DNA from: Chromatiaceae bacterium
GTDB lineage: Bacteria > Pseudomonadota > Gammaproteobacteria > Chromatiales > Chromatiaceae
Direction: 5' to 3'
Length of the DNA stretch: 64,000 nucleotides
Assembly: GCA_016714645.1 (NCBI GenBank)
Contig: JADKCI010000002.1
Coordinates: forward strand, 310,001-374,000
Shown here: positions 54,058 through 63,933 of the stretch, piece by piece
Numbering within the stretch: position 1 is the first letter of the stretch
Layout: every line of letters starts with the position of its first letter
Program-made: the position numbers and the translations under genes
The notes under the pieces: generated by a model
Database searches by the model: none
Seen by the model: the letters and a program-made list of their open reading frames with translations, nothing else
Told to the model about the DNA's origin: nothing

Positions 54058-56748
54058 TCAATCCCCCGCCTGCTCCAGACGGCGGTGGATCTCGGAGCGC
54101 AGCCAGCGCAGGGAGGTCTCGGCGGTGATGGGGGTATCGTTGCGGGTGGTGATGAAAAAGACGTCATCCACCAAGGCCCCGACGGTGGCGATCTTGGCGT
54201 TGTGGAGCCGGATGCCACCCTCCTCGAAGATGGCGCCGATCTCGGCCAGGAGGCCCGGGCGGTCGAGGGTGGCGAGACGCATGAGGGTGCGATGATTGCG
54301 CGGGTCCGGCAGAAAGCTGACCTCGGTGACGGTGGGGAAGTTCTTGAGCTTGCGGGGCAACCGGCGGACGCCCTGGATTTCATCCTCCGGGTGGGCAAGG
54401 ACCTTGCGCAGGGCATCCGCCAGTCGTCGCATGGCGACCGGGTCCGTGAGAGGCTGGCCCTGGTAGTCGAGGACATGGAAGGAGTTGAGGGCCATGGCAT
54501 CGTCCGTGGTCATGATGCGGGCATCGACGATGTTCAGGCCCTGCTGGTCGAGGACGGCGGTGGCCCGGCTGAAGAGGAGGTTGCGGTCCGGGGTGTACAT
54601 GAAGACCTCGGAGCAGCCGCGGGTCGTCACGGGGCGGATGGCGACCAGGGGCAGGTTGCCGGGGGGATTGGTCAGAACCAGCCGGGTCTGCCAGGCGATC
54701 TCGTCCGGGGCGTTGTGTTGAAAGTAATCAAGGCTGAACTTGATCCAGAGGAGGGTGCACTGGTTACGGCTCAGACCATAAGCACCCACCTGGCGCAGGG
54801 CCTGATCCTGCTTTTGCTGGATGAGGTCGTCCTGGGCCAGGGGGTTTTCCAGGCCCCGTTGCAGGGCGAGGCGGGTGGCCTGGTACAACTCCTTGAGGAG
54901 GGAGTCCTTCCAGGCATTCCAGCGCCCGGGATCGGTGGCGCGCATATCGGCCACGGTGAGTAGATAAAGGTAGTTGAGCCGATCGACGTCGCTCACCAGG
55001 GTGGCGAATTCCTGGATGACGCGGGTGTCGCTCAGGTCCTTGCGCTGGGCGGTCATGGACATGACCAGATGCTTTTCGACCAGCCAGGAGACGAGGCGGC
55101 TGTCAAACTCCGGCAGCTCATGGAGTTGGCAGAAGTCCCAGGCATCGCGGGCGCCGAGGACGGAATGATCGCCGCCGCGGCCCTTGCCGATGTCGTGGAA
55201 GAGTCCCGCCAGGTAGAGGAGCTCCAGCTTGGGGATCTCTTGGGCGACGTTGGCGCGGAAGGGCGATTCTTCATCGCCCTCGGGGTTGGCGAAGTCGCAG
55301 AGGTGATGCAGCAGCCGCAGGGTGTGCTCGTCCACGGTATAAACATGGAAGAGGTCGTACTGCATGCGCCCCACGATATTGGCGAAGGCCGGCAGGTAGG
55401 CCGCCAGGACTCCGTAGCGATTCATACGGGAGAGGGCCTCGGCGGGACCCTTGGGATGGCGCATGATCTCCATGAAGAAGCTGCGCGCCCGCAGGTCGGC
55501 GCGGATGCGGTCGTCGATGAGGTGGCGGCGCTCCCGGATGAGGCGGATGGTGCTGGCCCGTACGCCCCGGATCTCGGGGTGGGTCTGGAGCAGGTGAAAG
55601 ATCTCCAGCAGCGCCACGGGGTTGTGGCGGAAGACGTCCGGGTGGGTCACCTCCAGGAAGCCGCCGACGGCCTGGAAACGCCGGTTGATAACCACCGGCG
55701 GCCCCAGTTGGTCCCGCAACAAGATGGCCTCCTGAAAGAGCTGCAGCAGCATCTCGTTGAGCCGGTTCAGCTCGATGACGGTGCGGTAGTACTGCTGCAT
55801 GAACTGTTCGACGGCCAGGTTGTGGTTGCCGTCATCCACGAAGCCAAAGTCGCGGGCCAGGCTGCGCTGGTAGTCGAAGAGGAGCCGATCCTCGCGGCGT
55901 CCGGCCAGGCGGTGGAGTTGAAAGCGGATGCGCCATAGCCGGGCCTGGCCCTCGATCAGGGTGAGGTACTCCCCTTCGGTGAGAAAGCCATGCAGGACCA
56001 GGTCGTGGAGGGTGTCGGCGGCAAAATGGCGCTTGGCGACCCAGCCGATCATCTGGATATCACGCAGGCCGCCGGGATTTTCCTTGATGTTGGGTTCGAG
56101 GTTGTAGGCGGTGCCACCGTACTTGTGCCAGCGTTGCCGTTGCTCGGCGGTCTTGGCGGCGAAAAAGGCGTCACTGGGCCAGAGGCGGTCCGGCCCGGTG
56201 GCGGCGCGCATGGCGGCGAGGAGCTGGGCATCACCCGTGATCAGGCGGCCCTCCATGAGGTTGGTCATGACGGTGACGTCGGCCCGCGCCTCCGCGACGC
56301 ACTCGTCCAGGGTGCGCACGCTCTGGCCGACCTCGGTGCCGATGTCCCAGAGGAAGGTGATGAAGGCCTCTAGGGGGCCATCGAGGGCGGCCCGGTCTTC
56401 GCCCTTGTCCTCGCCCAGGAGGATCAGGATATCCAGGTCCGATCCAGGGTGCAGCTCTTCCCGGCCGTAGCCACCGACGGCGACCAGGGCGAGGGGTAGT
56501 GCTCCGGGGCTGGCCGGGGGCAGGTGACGCGCCCAGGCGCGGGTCAGGATGGTATCGACCAGGAGGCTGTGGGTCCGGACCAGATCGGCGGCGGGGACGC
56601 CCTGGTCAAAGGCCTCGAAGAGGCGTTGGCGGCCCTCGCGCAGGGCCTGGCGAAAGGCGGGAATGGGCTCGGAGCCCGCGGTCAGGGCCTCGTCGAGACG
56701 CGCTTGGGCGAATGCCACCAGGGCCTCGGCCTTGGACCCCATCCTCAT
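54058..56748 (-). CDS. glnD: PII uridylyltransferase / uridylyl-removing enzyme
   Basis: A bifunctional nitrogen sensor of 896 aa that uridylylates PII proteins at low glutamine and removes UMP at high glutamine. The nucleotidyltransferase site GGYGREEL...SDLD is at 92-106, the HD domain includes GLFHDIGKGRGGDHS, and two ACT domains lie at the C-terminus. ATG 56748 forms an ATGA overlap with the map stop, so the start is well supported and the genes are coupled. Confidence 0.95.
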   Translation of the reverse strand: MRMGSKAEALVAFAQARLDEALTAGSEPIPAFRQALREGRQRLFEAFDQGVPAADLVRTHSLLVDTILTRAWARHLPPASPGALPLALVAVGGYGREELHPGSDLDILILLGEDKGEDRAALDGPLEAFITFLWDIGTEVGQSVRTLDECVAEARADVTVMTNLMEGRLITGDAQLLAAMRAATGPDRLWPSDAFFAAKTAEQRQRWHKYGGTAYNLEPNIKENPGGLRDIQMIGWVAKRHFAADTLHDLVLHGFLTEGEYLTLIEGQARLWRIRFQLHRLAGRREDRLLFDYQRSLARDFGFVDDGNHNLAVEQFMQQYYRTVIELNRLNEMLLQLFQEAILLRDQLGPPVVINRRFQAVGGFLEVTHPDVFRHNPVALLEIFHLLQTHPEIRGVRASTIRLIRERRHLIDDRIRADLRARSFFMEIMRHPKGPAEALSRMNRYGVLAAYLPAFANIVGRMQYDLFHVYTVDEHTLRLLHHLCDFANPEGDEESPFRANVAQEIPKLELLYLAGLFHDIGKGRGGDHSVLGARDAWDFCQLHELPEFDSRLVSWLVEKHLVMSMTAQRKDLSDTRVIQEFATLVSDVDRLNYLYLLTVADMRATDPGRWNAWKDSLLKELYQATRLALQRGLENPLAQDDLIQQKQDQALRQVGAYGLSRNQCTLLWIKFSLDYFQHNAPDEIAWQTRLVLTNPPGNLPLVAIRPVTTRGCSEVFMYTPDRNLLFSRATAVLDQQGLNIVDARIMTTDDAMALNSFHVLDYQGQPLTDPVAMRRLADALRKVLAHPEDEIQGVRRLPRKLKNFPTVTEVSFLPDPRNHRTLMRLATLDRPGLLAEIGAIFEEGGIRLHNAKIATVGALVDDVFFITTRNDTPITAETSLRWLRSEIHRRLEQAGD

Positions 56749-57527
56749 GGCTGGCTCGGCTCCCCGCGCTCCTCGTGGCGCAGGGTCAGGACCTCGTGGC
56801 CATCGGGGGTGACCAGGACCGTATGTTCCCACTGAGCCGAGAGGCCGCGATCCTTGGTGACGACCGTCCAGCCGTCCGGTAGCAGCTTAATGTAGCGTTT
56901 GCCCGCGTTGACCATGGGCTCGATGGTGAAGCACATGCCGGCACGCAGCACCATACCCGCGCCGCGCTTGCCATAGTGCAGAACCTGGGGCTCCTCGTGG
57001 AAGTCGCGGCCGATGCCGTGGCCACAGTATTCCTCCACCACGGAGAAGCGGTGGCTCTCGACGTAACTCTGGATGGCATGGCCGATGTCACCCAGGGTCG
57101 CCCCGGGGCGGACCTGGTCCAGGCCGATCCAGAGGGCCTCGTGGGTCACCTTTACCAGGCGGCGGGCCAGAATGGAGGGTTCGCCGAGGCAGAACATCTT
57201 GCTGGTGTCACCGTGATAGCCATCCTTGATGACGGTGATGTCGATGTTGAGGATGTCGCCCCTCTTGAGTTGCTTGTCGCTGGGGATGCCATGACAGACC
57301 TGATGGTTGACCGAGGTGCAGATGGAACGGGGAAAGCCGCGGTAGTTCAGGGGGGCGGGGATGGCCCCCTGCTCCTGGACGATGTAGTCATGACAGCGGC
57401 GGTCGAGTTCCTCAGTAGTGGTGCCGGGGACCACGTGTTCCTCAATCATCTCCAGAACCTCCGCGGCCAGGCGTCCGGCCACGCGCATTTTCGCGATTTC
57501 GTCCGCGGTCTTGATGGTCACGCTCAT
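56745..57527 (-). CDS. map: Methionine aminopeptidase type I
   Basis: A 260-aa metalloenzyme that removes the initiator Met. Metal-site segments NIDITVIKDGYHGDTSKMF, GHGIGRDFHEEP, FTIEPMV and the final glutamate near WEHTVLV are present. ATG 57527 is chosen because family homology begins at SVTIKTADEI. It is divergent from rpsB, the usual arrangement in gammaproteobacteria. Confidence 0.96.
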   Translation of the reverse strand: MSVTIKTADEIAKMRVAGRLAAEVLEMIEEHVVPGTTTEELDRRCHDYIVQEQGAIPAPLNYRGFPRSICTSVNHQVCHGIPSDKQLKRGDILNIDITVIKDGYHGDTSKMFCLGEPSILARRLVKVTHEALWIGLDQVRPGATLGDIGHAIQSYVESHRFSVVEEYCGHGIGRDFHEEPQVLHYGKRGAGMVLRAGMCFTIEPMVNAGKRYIKLLPDGWTVVTKDRGLSAQWEHTVLVTPDGHEVLTLRHEERGEPSQP

Positions 57528-57598
57528 GCTGGGGCTGGTACTTCCGGAGTGGCGAAAGGTGGGAATGGTTCGGGAGACAAGCCGGGATTGGCTTGAAA

Positions 57599-57628
57599 TT
57601 GCTCGAATCCAGTCGCTTATGGTATAAA
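57599..57628 (+). promoter_or_regulatory. Probable promoter of the rpsB operon
   Basis: TTGCTC (57599-57604) and TATAAA (57623-57628) are separated by 18 bases, with 231 bp of leader to the rpsB ATG. The -10 box is strong; the -35 is weaker. Confidence 0.5.
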
Positions 57629-57859
57629 AGGCGACGCTGATCGGCAAACCGATTCGCCATTTTTGGCTGTTGGATGTTTGCCGTTAGGCCCCAAGGCGCG
57701 AGAAACAAAAGGTTTTTCGCGCTATTTTTTGGCTCGCGCCCGGCGCGGGCCCTGTCATCGCCACACACGGCTCGTCACCGGGATAACCGGGTGCCCGCTT
57801 GCGCGGGTTGTTTCCTGGGGAGGCGTGGAGGTTCAACCCAACCAATCGAGGTTTTTATC
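57629..57859 (+). promoter_or_regulatory. Long rpsB leader, possible S2 autoregulatory RNA
   Basis: The 231-bp untranslated leader includes a GC-rich part with CCCGC/GCGGG (57794-57798 with 57803-57807) and a neighbouring CCGG/CCGG stem (57778-57781 with 57787-57790). Leaders of rpsB in gammaproteobacteria are known to be bound by ribosomal protein S2. The match to that structure here is inferred from position and hairpins only. Confidence 0.4.
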
Positions 57860-58606
57860 ATGAGCCAAATATCCATGCGGGACATGCTGGAGGCTGGCGT
57901 CCACTTCGGACACCAGACCCGTTACTGGAACCCCAAGATGGGGGCCTATATCTTCGGCCACCGCAATAAGATTCATATCGTCAACCTGGAAAAGACCCTG
58001 CCCCTTTTCCGCGAGGCCCTGAATTTTATGGGCTCCCTGTCCGCCAACGGCGGCAAGGTGCTCTTTGTCGGCACCAAGCGCGCCGCCCGTGACGCCATCC
58101 GCGAGGAGGCCATCCGCTGCGGCATGCCCTTCGTCAACCATCGCTGGCTCGGCGGCATGTTGACCAACTTCAAGACCATCAAGCAGTCCATCAAGCGCCT
58201 CAAGGACCTGGAGGCCATGTTCGAGGATGGCTCCGTCAACCGCTTCAATAAAAAGGAGGCCCTCGGCCTGAGCCGGGAGAAGGAGAAGCTGGAGTTGAGC
58301 TTGGGCGGTATCAAGGAGATGAGTGGCTTGCCGGATGCCATCTTCATCATCGACGTGGGCCACGAGAAGCTGGCCGTGACCGAGGCAAACAAACTGGGTA
58401 TCCCGGTGGTGGGCGTGGTGGACACCAACAATGATCCCGGCCCTATCGACTATGTGATTCCCGGCAATGATGACGCCATCCGCGCCGTGCGCCTCTACAT
58501 CTCCGGCTCCGCCAACGCCATCCTGGACGGCCGGCAAAGTGCCGCCGCTATGGCCGGCCGGGTTGATGACTACATGGAGTCCGCGCCGGCGGCGGTCGCC
58601 GGCTGA
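57860..58606 (+). CDS. rpsB: 30S ribosomal protein S2
   Basis: A 248-aa small-subunit protein. MRDMLEAGVHFGHQTRYWNP, RHRNKIHI-like segment and PFVNHRWLGGMLTNFKTIK are diagnostic. CGAGGT precedes ATG 57860. First gene of the rpsB-tsf pair. Confidence 0.98.
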   Translation: MSQISMRDMLEAGVHFGHQTRYWNPKMGAYIFGHRNKIHIVNLEKTLPLFREALNFMGSLSANGGKVLFVGTKRAARDAIREEAIRCGMPFVNHRWLGGMLTNFKTIKQSIKRLKDLEAMFEDGSVNRFNKKEALGLSREKEKLELSLGGIKEMSGLPDAIFIIDVGHEKLAVTEANKLGIPVVGVVDTNNDPGPIDYVIPGNDDAIRAVRLYISGSANAILDGRQSAAAMAGRVDDYMESAPAAVAG

Positions 58607-58631
58607 CGTCCTGGCCCCGGCCAAACCTCAT

Positions 58632-58674
58632 CAGGGGCGAACCCCCTGCCCGGCCCCTCGGGCAGGTGCCCCTG
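58632..58674 (+). promoter_or_regulatory. Nested hairpin between rpsB and tsf
   Basis: Outer stem caggggc/gcccctg (58632-58638 with 58668-58674) encloses inner stem ctgcccg/cgggcag (58646-58652 with 58659-58665). No T-run follows directly, so it is more likely an attenuator, mRNA stabiliser or processing site than a full terminator. Confidence 0.5.
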
Positions 58675-58753
58675 AATCCAGTTTTCGCCCCGCGCCGGAC
58701 CTAAGGGCCGCGCCGGGCACTTTCGCGATACCAGATTTTCGGAGATTTGTTTG

Positions 58754-59641
58754 ATGGAGATTACCGCCTCATTGGTCAAGGAGCTCAGAGAGCGTACCGG
58801 GGCCGGCATGATGGAGTGCAAAAGGGCCCTGGTGGAATCCCAGGGTAGTATCGAGGCCGCCATCGAGGCCATGCGCAAGTCCGGTCAGGCGAAGGCCGCC
58901 AAGAAGGCTGGCCGCATCGCCGCCGACGGCGTGGTGGTCATCAAGGTCGCCGCCGATGGTAAAAGCGGCGTCATGGTCGAGGTCAATAGCGAGACCGACT
59001 TCGTCGCCAAGGATGCCAACTTCAAGGATTTCGCCGATGCCGTGGGTGAGGCCGCCTTGGCCGCCCGGGTGGCGGATGTGGAGGCCCTGAGCGCCCTGCC
59101 GATTCGCGCGGGCGAGGCGACCACCATCGCCGAGGCCCGGGAGGCCCTGATCGCCAAGATCGGCGAGAATATTCAGGTGCGCCGCCTGGTCCGGTTCGAG
59201 GATGCCCAGGGCCAGTTGCACAGTTACCGCCATGGGGTACGCATTGGCGTCCTGGTGGAGATGGAGGGCGGTGACACCGAGCTGGGCAAGGACATCGCCA
59301 TGCATGTCGCCGCCAGCAACCCCCTCTGTGTCGATGCCACCCAGGTTCCCGCCGGGGTGCTGGAGAAGGAAAAGGATATTTTCCGCGCCCAGGCCCTGGA
59401 GAGTGGCAAGCCGGCGGAGATCATGGACAAGATCATTGACGGCCGCGTCCGCAAGTACATGGAGGAGATCACCCTGCTGGGTCAGCCCTTCGTCAAGGAC
59501 GTCGAGGTCACGGTGGAAAAGCTGCTCGGCCGCGCCGGAGCCAAGGTCCATCGTTTCTCCCGCGTCGAGGTGGGCGAGGGCATCGAGAAGAAGCAGGAAA
59601 ACTTCGCCGACGAGGTCATGGCTCAGGTGCGGGGCGACTAG
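58754..59641 (+). CDS. tsf: Elongation factor Ts
   Basis: A 295-aa guanine-nucleotide exchange factor for EF-Tu. LVKELRERTGAGMMECKRAL, the NSETDFVAKD core and the HVAASNPL segment identify it. GGAG lies before ATG 58754; the adjoining TTG 58751 is less likely. Confidence 0.98.
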   Translation: MEITASLVKELRERTGAGMMECKRALVESQGSIEAAIEAMRKSGQAKAAKKAGRIAADGVVVIKVAADGKSGVMVEVNSETDFVAKDANFKDFADAVGEAALAARVADVEALSALPIRAGEATTIAEAREALIAKIGENIQVRRLVRFEDAQGQLHSYRHGVRIGVLVEMEGGDTELGKDIAMHVAASNPLCVDATQVPAGVLEKEKDIFRAQALESGKPAEIMDKIIDGRVRKYMEEITLLGQPFVKDVEVTVEKLLGRAGAKVHRFSRVEVGEGIEKKQENFADEVMAQVRGD

Positions 59642-59793
59642 CCAGGTGATGGGGGGCGCGCAACGGCGTAAGTCGGCGTGGGCCCCCTCCCTGGGGCCAG
59701 GCGGCCCCTGGAACGGCGCCGGTCTGGCCCCTCCGCCCCTGTCGCAGCGGTCCAATCTACTCACGCGGAACACCCTAACGGAGACTTCAACCC

Positions 59794-60516
59794 GTGTCCC
59801 AACCAGCCTATCGGCGGATTCTGCTCAAACTTAGCGGCGAGGCCCTCATGGGCGGCGGCCAGTTCGGTATCGATCCCGGCGTTATGGGCCGGCTCGCCGC
59901 GGAGGTGAAGGGGCTGGCGGACACGGGCATTCAGCTCGCCCTGGTCATCGGTGGCGGTAACATCTTTCGGGGCGAGGGCTTGGCCGGAGCCGGCATGGAC
60001 CGGGTCACCGGTGACCACATGGGCATGCTGGCCACGGTCATGAATGCCCTGGCCATGCAGGATGCCCTGGAGCAGATGGGTGTCGCCACTCGCGTGATGT
60101 CCGCCGTGCGCATCAACCAGGTCTGCGAGGATTACATCCGCCGGCGCGCCATGCGTCATCTGGAAAAGGGGCGGGTGGTCATCTTCGCTGGCGGCACGGG
60201 TAACCCCTTCTTCACCACGGATTCCGCCGCCAGTCTCCGCGCCGTCGAGATAGGCGCGGAACTGCTCATTAAGGCCACCAAGGTCGATGGCGTCTATTCC
60301 GCCGACCCCATGAAGGACCAAGCGGCCGTCTTCTACCCCCGCCTGACCCATGATCAGGCCTTGCGCGAGAACCTCAAGGTCATGGATACCACGGCTATCG
60401 TCCTGTGCCGGGATAATCGGATTCCCATACGCGTCATGAACATCCATCAATCCGGGGCCCTGATGCGCCTGATCAAGGGCGAGGCCATCGGTTCCCTGGT
60501 CGAGAGCGGAGACTGA
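59794..60516 (+). CDS. pyrH: UMP kinase
   Basis: A 240-aa hexameric kinase converting UMP to UDP, allosterically controlled by GTP and UTP. LLKLSGEALMG, VIGGGNIFRG and IFAGGTGNPFFTTDSAA are the phosphate- and UMP-binding motifs. The start is GTG 59794 with GGAG upstream. Confidence 0.97.
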   Translation: MSQPAYRRILLKLSGEALMGGGQFGIDPGVMGRLAAEVKGLADTGIQLALVIGGGNIFRGEGLAGAGMDRVTGDHMGMLATVMNALAMQDALEQMGVATRVMSAVRINQVCEDYIRRRAMRHLEKGRVVIFAGGTGNPFFTTDSAASLRAVEIGAELLIKATKVDGVYSADPMKDQAAVFYPRLTHDQALRENLKVMDTTAIVLCRDNRIPIRVMNIHQSGALMRLIKGEAIGSLVESGD

Positions 60517-60517
60517 G

Positions 60518-61075
60518 ATGATCAACGATGTCAACAAGGACGCCGAGTCGCGGATGGCGAAGAGCGTCGAGGCCCTAGGCCTCGAACTGGCCAAGATCCG
60601 CACCGGTCGCGCCCACCCCTCCCTGCTGGACCACATCCGGGTCAATTACTACGGCAACGAGGTGCCCATCAAGCAGGTGGCCAACGTCACCGCCGAGGAT
60701 GCCCGTACCCTGGCCGTGGCCCCCTGGGAAAAGGGCATGGTGACGGCGGTCGAGAAGGCCATCATGCAGTCCGACCTGGGGCTCAACCCCAACACCGCCG
60801 GGGCCGTGATCCGGGTGCCGATGCCGGCGCTGACCGAGGAGCGCCGCCGGGATCTCATCAAGGTGGCGCGCTCCGAGGCGGAGCAGGGCCGGGTGGCCAT
60901 CCGCAACATCCGGCGCGAGGCCAATAACGAATTCAAGGAGATGGTTAAGGAGAAGATGATTTCCGAGGACGACGAACGTCGGGGCCAGGAAACCATCCAG
61001 AAACTGACCGATAAATATGTCAAGGAGGTCGACCTGCTCTTGGAGGAAAAGGAAAAGGACCTCATGGCCATCTGA
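60518..61075 (+). CDS. frr: Ribosome recycling factor
   Basis: A 185-aa tRNA-shaped protein that splits post-termination ribosomes with EF-G. IRTGRAHPSLLDHIRVNYYG and RRDLIKVARSEAEQGRVAIR are diagnostic. It starts one base after the pyrH stop. Confidence 0.98.
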   Translation: MINDVNKDAESRMAKSVEALGLELAKIRTGRAHPSLLDHIRVNYYGNEVPIKQVANVTAEDARTLAVAPWEKGMVTAVEKAIMQSDLGLNPNTAGAVIRVPMPALTEERRRDLIKVARSEAEQGRVAIRNIRREANNEFKEMVKEKMISEDDERRGQETIQKLTDKYVKEVDLLLEEKEKDLMAI

Positions 61076-61102
61076 TCCGACGGACCAGGACACGAGCACC
61101 GC

Positions 61103-61921
61103 ATGGCCGAAAATATGAGCGAGCAGGCGGGCGCGGGCGCCGTCCCCCGGCATGTCGCCATTATCATGGATGGCAATGGCCGGTGGGCCCGGGCGCGTCA
61201 ACTGCCCCGTGGCGCCGGGCATCGCGCGGGAGTTAAGAGCGTCCGGGCCGTGGTCGAGGAAAGCATCCGCCAGGGGGTCGAGGTCCTGACCCTCTTCGCC
61301 TTCAGCAGCGAGAATTGGCGGCGGCCCAGACCCGAAGTCGATTTCCTCATGCAACTCTTCCTGACCGCCTTGAGATCCGAGGTGAAAAAACTCAAGCGGA
61401 ATGGTGGGCGCTTGCGCGTCATCGGCGATCTCGGGGCCTTCCCCGAACGTCTGCGCTCAGAGATCGCCGAGGCCGAGGTGGCGACGGCCACCAATACCAA
61501 ACTGACCTTGCAAATCGCCGCCAACTATGGTGGCCGTTGGGACCTGGCTGATGCGACGCGCCGTATCGCCCAGGCAGCCGTCGCGGGGCAGCTGGACCCG
61601 GTCACCCTCAATGAGGCCACCCTCGCAACCCACCTGGCGACCGCTGGCCTGCCGGATCCCGACCTCTTCATTCGTACCGGTGGCGAGCGGCGGTTGAGCA
61701 ACTTTCTGCTCTGGCAGTCGGCTTACGCCGAACTTTATTTTACCGATCTCATGTGGCCGGACTTTGGCGCCGCGGCCTACGCCGAGGCCCTGGCCGACTA
61801 CGGGCGGCGCCAGCGTCGCTTTGGCCAGACCTCCGAGCAGGTGATGGGACAGGGCTCCCGGGCTCTCGATTCGGCCCCTGAATCTCCCCACGATCCGGAC
61901 CGGGTATCCTCGTGGCCCTGA
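61103..61921 (+). CDS. uppS: Undecaprenyl diphosphate synthase
   Basis: A 272-aa cis-prenyltransferase making the C55 carrier for peptidoglycan. VAIIMDGNGRWARAR carries the Mg-binding Asp, and GVEVLTLFAFSSENWRRP and DLFIRTGGERRLSNF the substrate pocket. The C-terminal ~25 residues are extra and low in complexity, and overlap the cdsA start by 10 bp. Confidence 0.97.
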   Translation: MAENMSEQAGAGAVPRHVAIIMDGNGRWARARQLPRGAGHRAGVKSVRAVVEESIRQGVEVLTLFAFSSENWRRPRPEVDFLMQLFLTALRSEVKKLKRNGGRLRVIGDLGAFPERLRSEIAEAEVATATNTKLTLQIAANYGGRWDLADATRRIAQAAVAGQLDPVTLNEATLATHLATAGLPDPDLFIRTGGERRLSNFLLWQSAYAELYFTDLMWPDFGAAAYAEALADYGRRQRRFGQTSEQVMGQGSRALDSAPESPHDPDRVSSWP

Positions 61922-62742
61922 CCAGCCTCCAGCTTCGCGTTCTGACCGCCTCGGTCCTGGCCCCGATCGTCCTTCTGGCGGTGCTGGCCCTGCCACCGTG
62001 GGGCTTCGCCCTGGCCCTGGGCCTGATCCTGCTGGGTGGTGCCTGGGAGTGGTCTTCCCTGGGGGGCTTGACCAGGCCAGCGGTGCGGCTGGCCTATGTC
62101 GCCCTCCTCGGCGCCGCCCTGATCCTGCTCTGGCTTCTGCCCAAGGCGGGGGTGGTGCCCCTGCTCCTGCTGGTCAGCCTCTGGTGGTGGCTGGTCGCGG
62201 TCTGGCTCTTCCGGCTGAAGCAGATCGAACCGGGCGTGGGTCCAGCCCCGGGACGCCTGCTGGCGGGGCTGCTGGCACTGACCGGTCCCTGGCTGGCCAT
62301 GACCCAGCTCCACGGCGCCCCGTCCCAGGGCCCCGCCCTGGTACTCTTTCTCCTGATCCTCATCTGGACGGCGGACATCGCCGCCTACTTTTCCGGCCGC
62401 CGCTGGGGCAGGACCAAGCTGGCGCCCGTCCTCAGTCCGGGCAAAACCTGGGCGGGGGTTCTGGGGGCCGGGGCGGGCGCGACCTTGCTGGGCCTGGTGC
62501 TGGGCTACTGGCTGGATTTGGCGCCCCTCGCCACCCTGGGTGCCCTCCTGCTGTGCCTGGCCACCGCCTTCATCTCCGTGGTGGGCGATCTGTTTGAAAG
62601 TCTCCTCAAGCGCCGCCAGGGTGTGAAGGATTCCGGCCATCTCCTGCCCGGTCATGGCGGCCTCCTGGATCGCATCGACAGCCTGACCGCCGCCGCGCCC
62701 TTTTTCGTCCTGGGTCTGATCTGGCTGGGAGTCCCGACATGA
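61912..62742 (+). CDS. cdsA: Phosphatidate cytidylyltransferase (CDP-diglyceride synthase)
   Basis: A 276-aa multi-pass membrane enzyme making CDP-diacylglycerol. The signature SVVGDLFESLLKRRQGVKDS and HGGLLDRIDSL are near the C-terminus. The start is GTG 61912, overlapping uppS; its stop overlaps the dxr start (ATGA). Confidence 0.96.
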   Translation: MALTSLQLRVLTASVLAPIVLLAVLALPPWGFALALGLILLGGAWEWSSLGGLTRPAVRLAYVALLGAALILLWLLPKAGVVPLLLLVSLWWWLVAVWLFRLKQIEPGVGPAPGRLLAGLLALTGPWLAMTQLHGAPSQGPALVLFLLILIWTADIAAYFSGRRWGRTKLAPVLSPGKTWAGVLGAGAGATLLGLVLGYWLDLAPLATLGALLLCLATAFISVVGDLFESLLKRRQGVKDSGHLLPGHGGLLDRIDSLTAAAPFFVLGLIWLGVPT

Positions 62743-63926
62743 AGGGGATCTGCGTTCTGGGGGCCACGGGCTCCATCGGCATCAGTACCCTGGACGTGGT
62801 GGGACGCCACCCAAAGCTTTATCGCGTGGTGGCCCTAACCGCCAACCGGGATGCGGAGCGCCTGGCCGAGCAGTGTCGCCGCCACCGGCCGGCCCTGGCC
62901 GTCCTGGCGGATGTCGGGGCGGCGGAGCGCCTGCGTGGCCTGCTCGCGGACATGGCTGGGGCCCCCGAGGTGCTGACGGGGCCCGAAGCCCTGGCCCAGG
63001 TGGCCGCCCTGCCCGAGGTCGATATCGTTATGGCGGCTATCGTCGGCGCCGCCGGTCTGCTGCCCACCCTGGCCGCCGCCCGGGCCGGCAAACGACTGCT
63101 GCTGGCTAACAAGGAGGCCCTGGTCGTCGCCGGCGAGATCCTAATGTCCGCCGCCGCCGCCAGTGGCGCCCTGCTGCTCCCAATCGATAGCGAACACAAC
63201 GCCATTTTTCAGTGTATGCCCGCGGGTTACGAGCATGGCCTCGACCAGGTTGGCGTGGAGCGGATCTTCCTCACCGCCTCCGGTGGTCCCTTCCGCGACT
63301 GGCCCCTGGCGGAACTCGAACGGGTGACGCCGGACCAGGCCTGCGCCCACCCCAACTGGCGGATGGGGCGCAAAATCTCGGTGGATTCCGCCACCATGAT
63401 GAACAAGGGCCTGGAACTCATCGAGGCGTGCTGGCTGTTCGGCACCCGCCCGGAACGCATCCAGATCGTCATTCACCCCCAAAGCGTCATTCATTCCCTG
63501 GTGCAGTACGTGGACGGCTCGGTACTGGCCCAGTTGGGCAACCCGGACATGCGCACCCCCATTGCCCATGCCCTGGCCTGGCCGGAACGCCTGAGTTCCG
63601 GCGTGTCACCCCTGGATCTTTTCGCCGTCGGCCGCCTAGACTTCGAGCCACCGGGGCTGGATCGATTCCCCTGCCTGTCCCTGGCAATCCAGGCCGCCGA
63701 GTCCGGGGGTACGGCCCCCACCATCCTCAATGCCGCCAATGAGATCGCCGTGGCGGCCTTTCTGATGGGGCGCATCCGCTATACCACCATCGCCCGCCTG
63801 GTCGGCGCGACCCTGGAGCGGGTGCCAGCCCAGGCCGTCAGTCGGGATGGGCTGGAGAGTCTCTTGGAGGCGGATCGCCAGGCACGCGCCTTGGCGGAAC
63901 AATTGCTGCCAACCCTGGTCGAATAA
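62739..63926 (+). CDS. dxr: 1-deoxy-D-xylulose 5-phosphate reductoisomerase
   Basis: A 395-aa enzyme of the MEP pathway converting DXP to MEP with NADPH. GATGSIGISTLDV binds NADPH; LLPIDSEHNAIFQ and the HPNWRMGRKISVDSATMMNKG metal/substrate site are complete. It acts upstream of IspH, encoded at 10993-11946. Confidence 0.97.
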   Translation: MKGICVLGATGSIGISTLDVVGRHPKLYRVVALTANRDAERLAEQCRRHRPALAVLADVGAAERLRGLLADMAGAPEVLTGPEALAQVAALPEVDIVMAAIVGAAGLLPTLAAARAGKRLLLANKEALVVAGEILMSAAAASGALLLPIDSEHNAIFQCMPAGYEHGLDQVGVERIFLTASGGPFRDWPLAELERVTPDQACAHPNWRMGRKISVDSATMMNKGLELIEACWLFGTRPERIQIVIHPQSVIHSLVQYVDGSVLAQLGNPDMRTPIAHALAWPERLSSGVSPLDLFAVGRLDFEPPGLDRFPCLSLAIQAAESGGTAPTILNAANEIAVAAFLMGRIRYTTIARLVGATLERVPAQAVSRDGLESLLEADRQARALAEQLLPTLVE

Positions 63927-63933
63927 AAGACCA

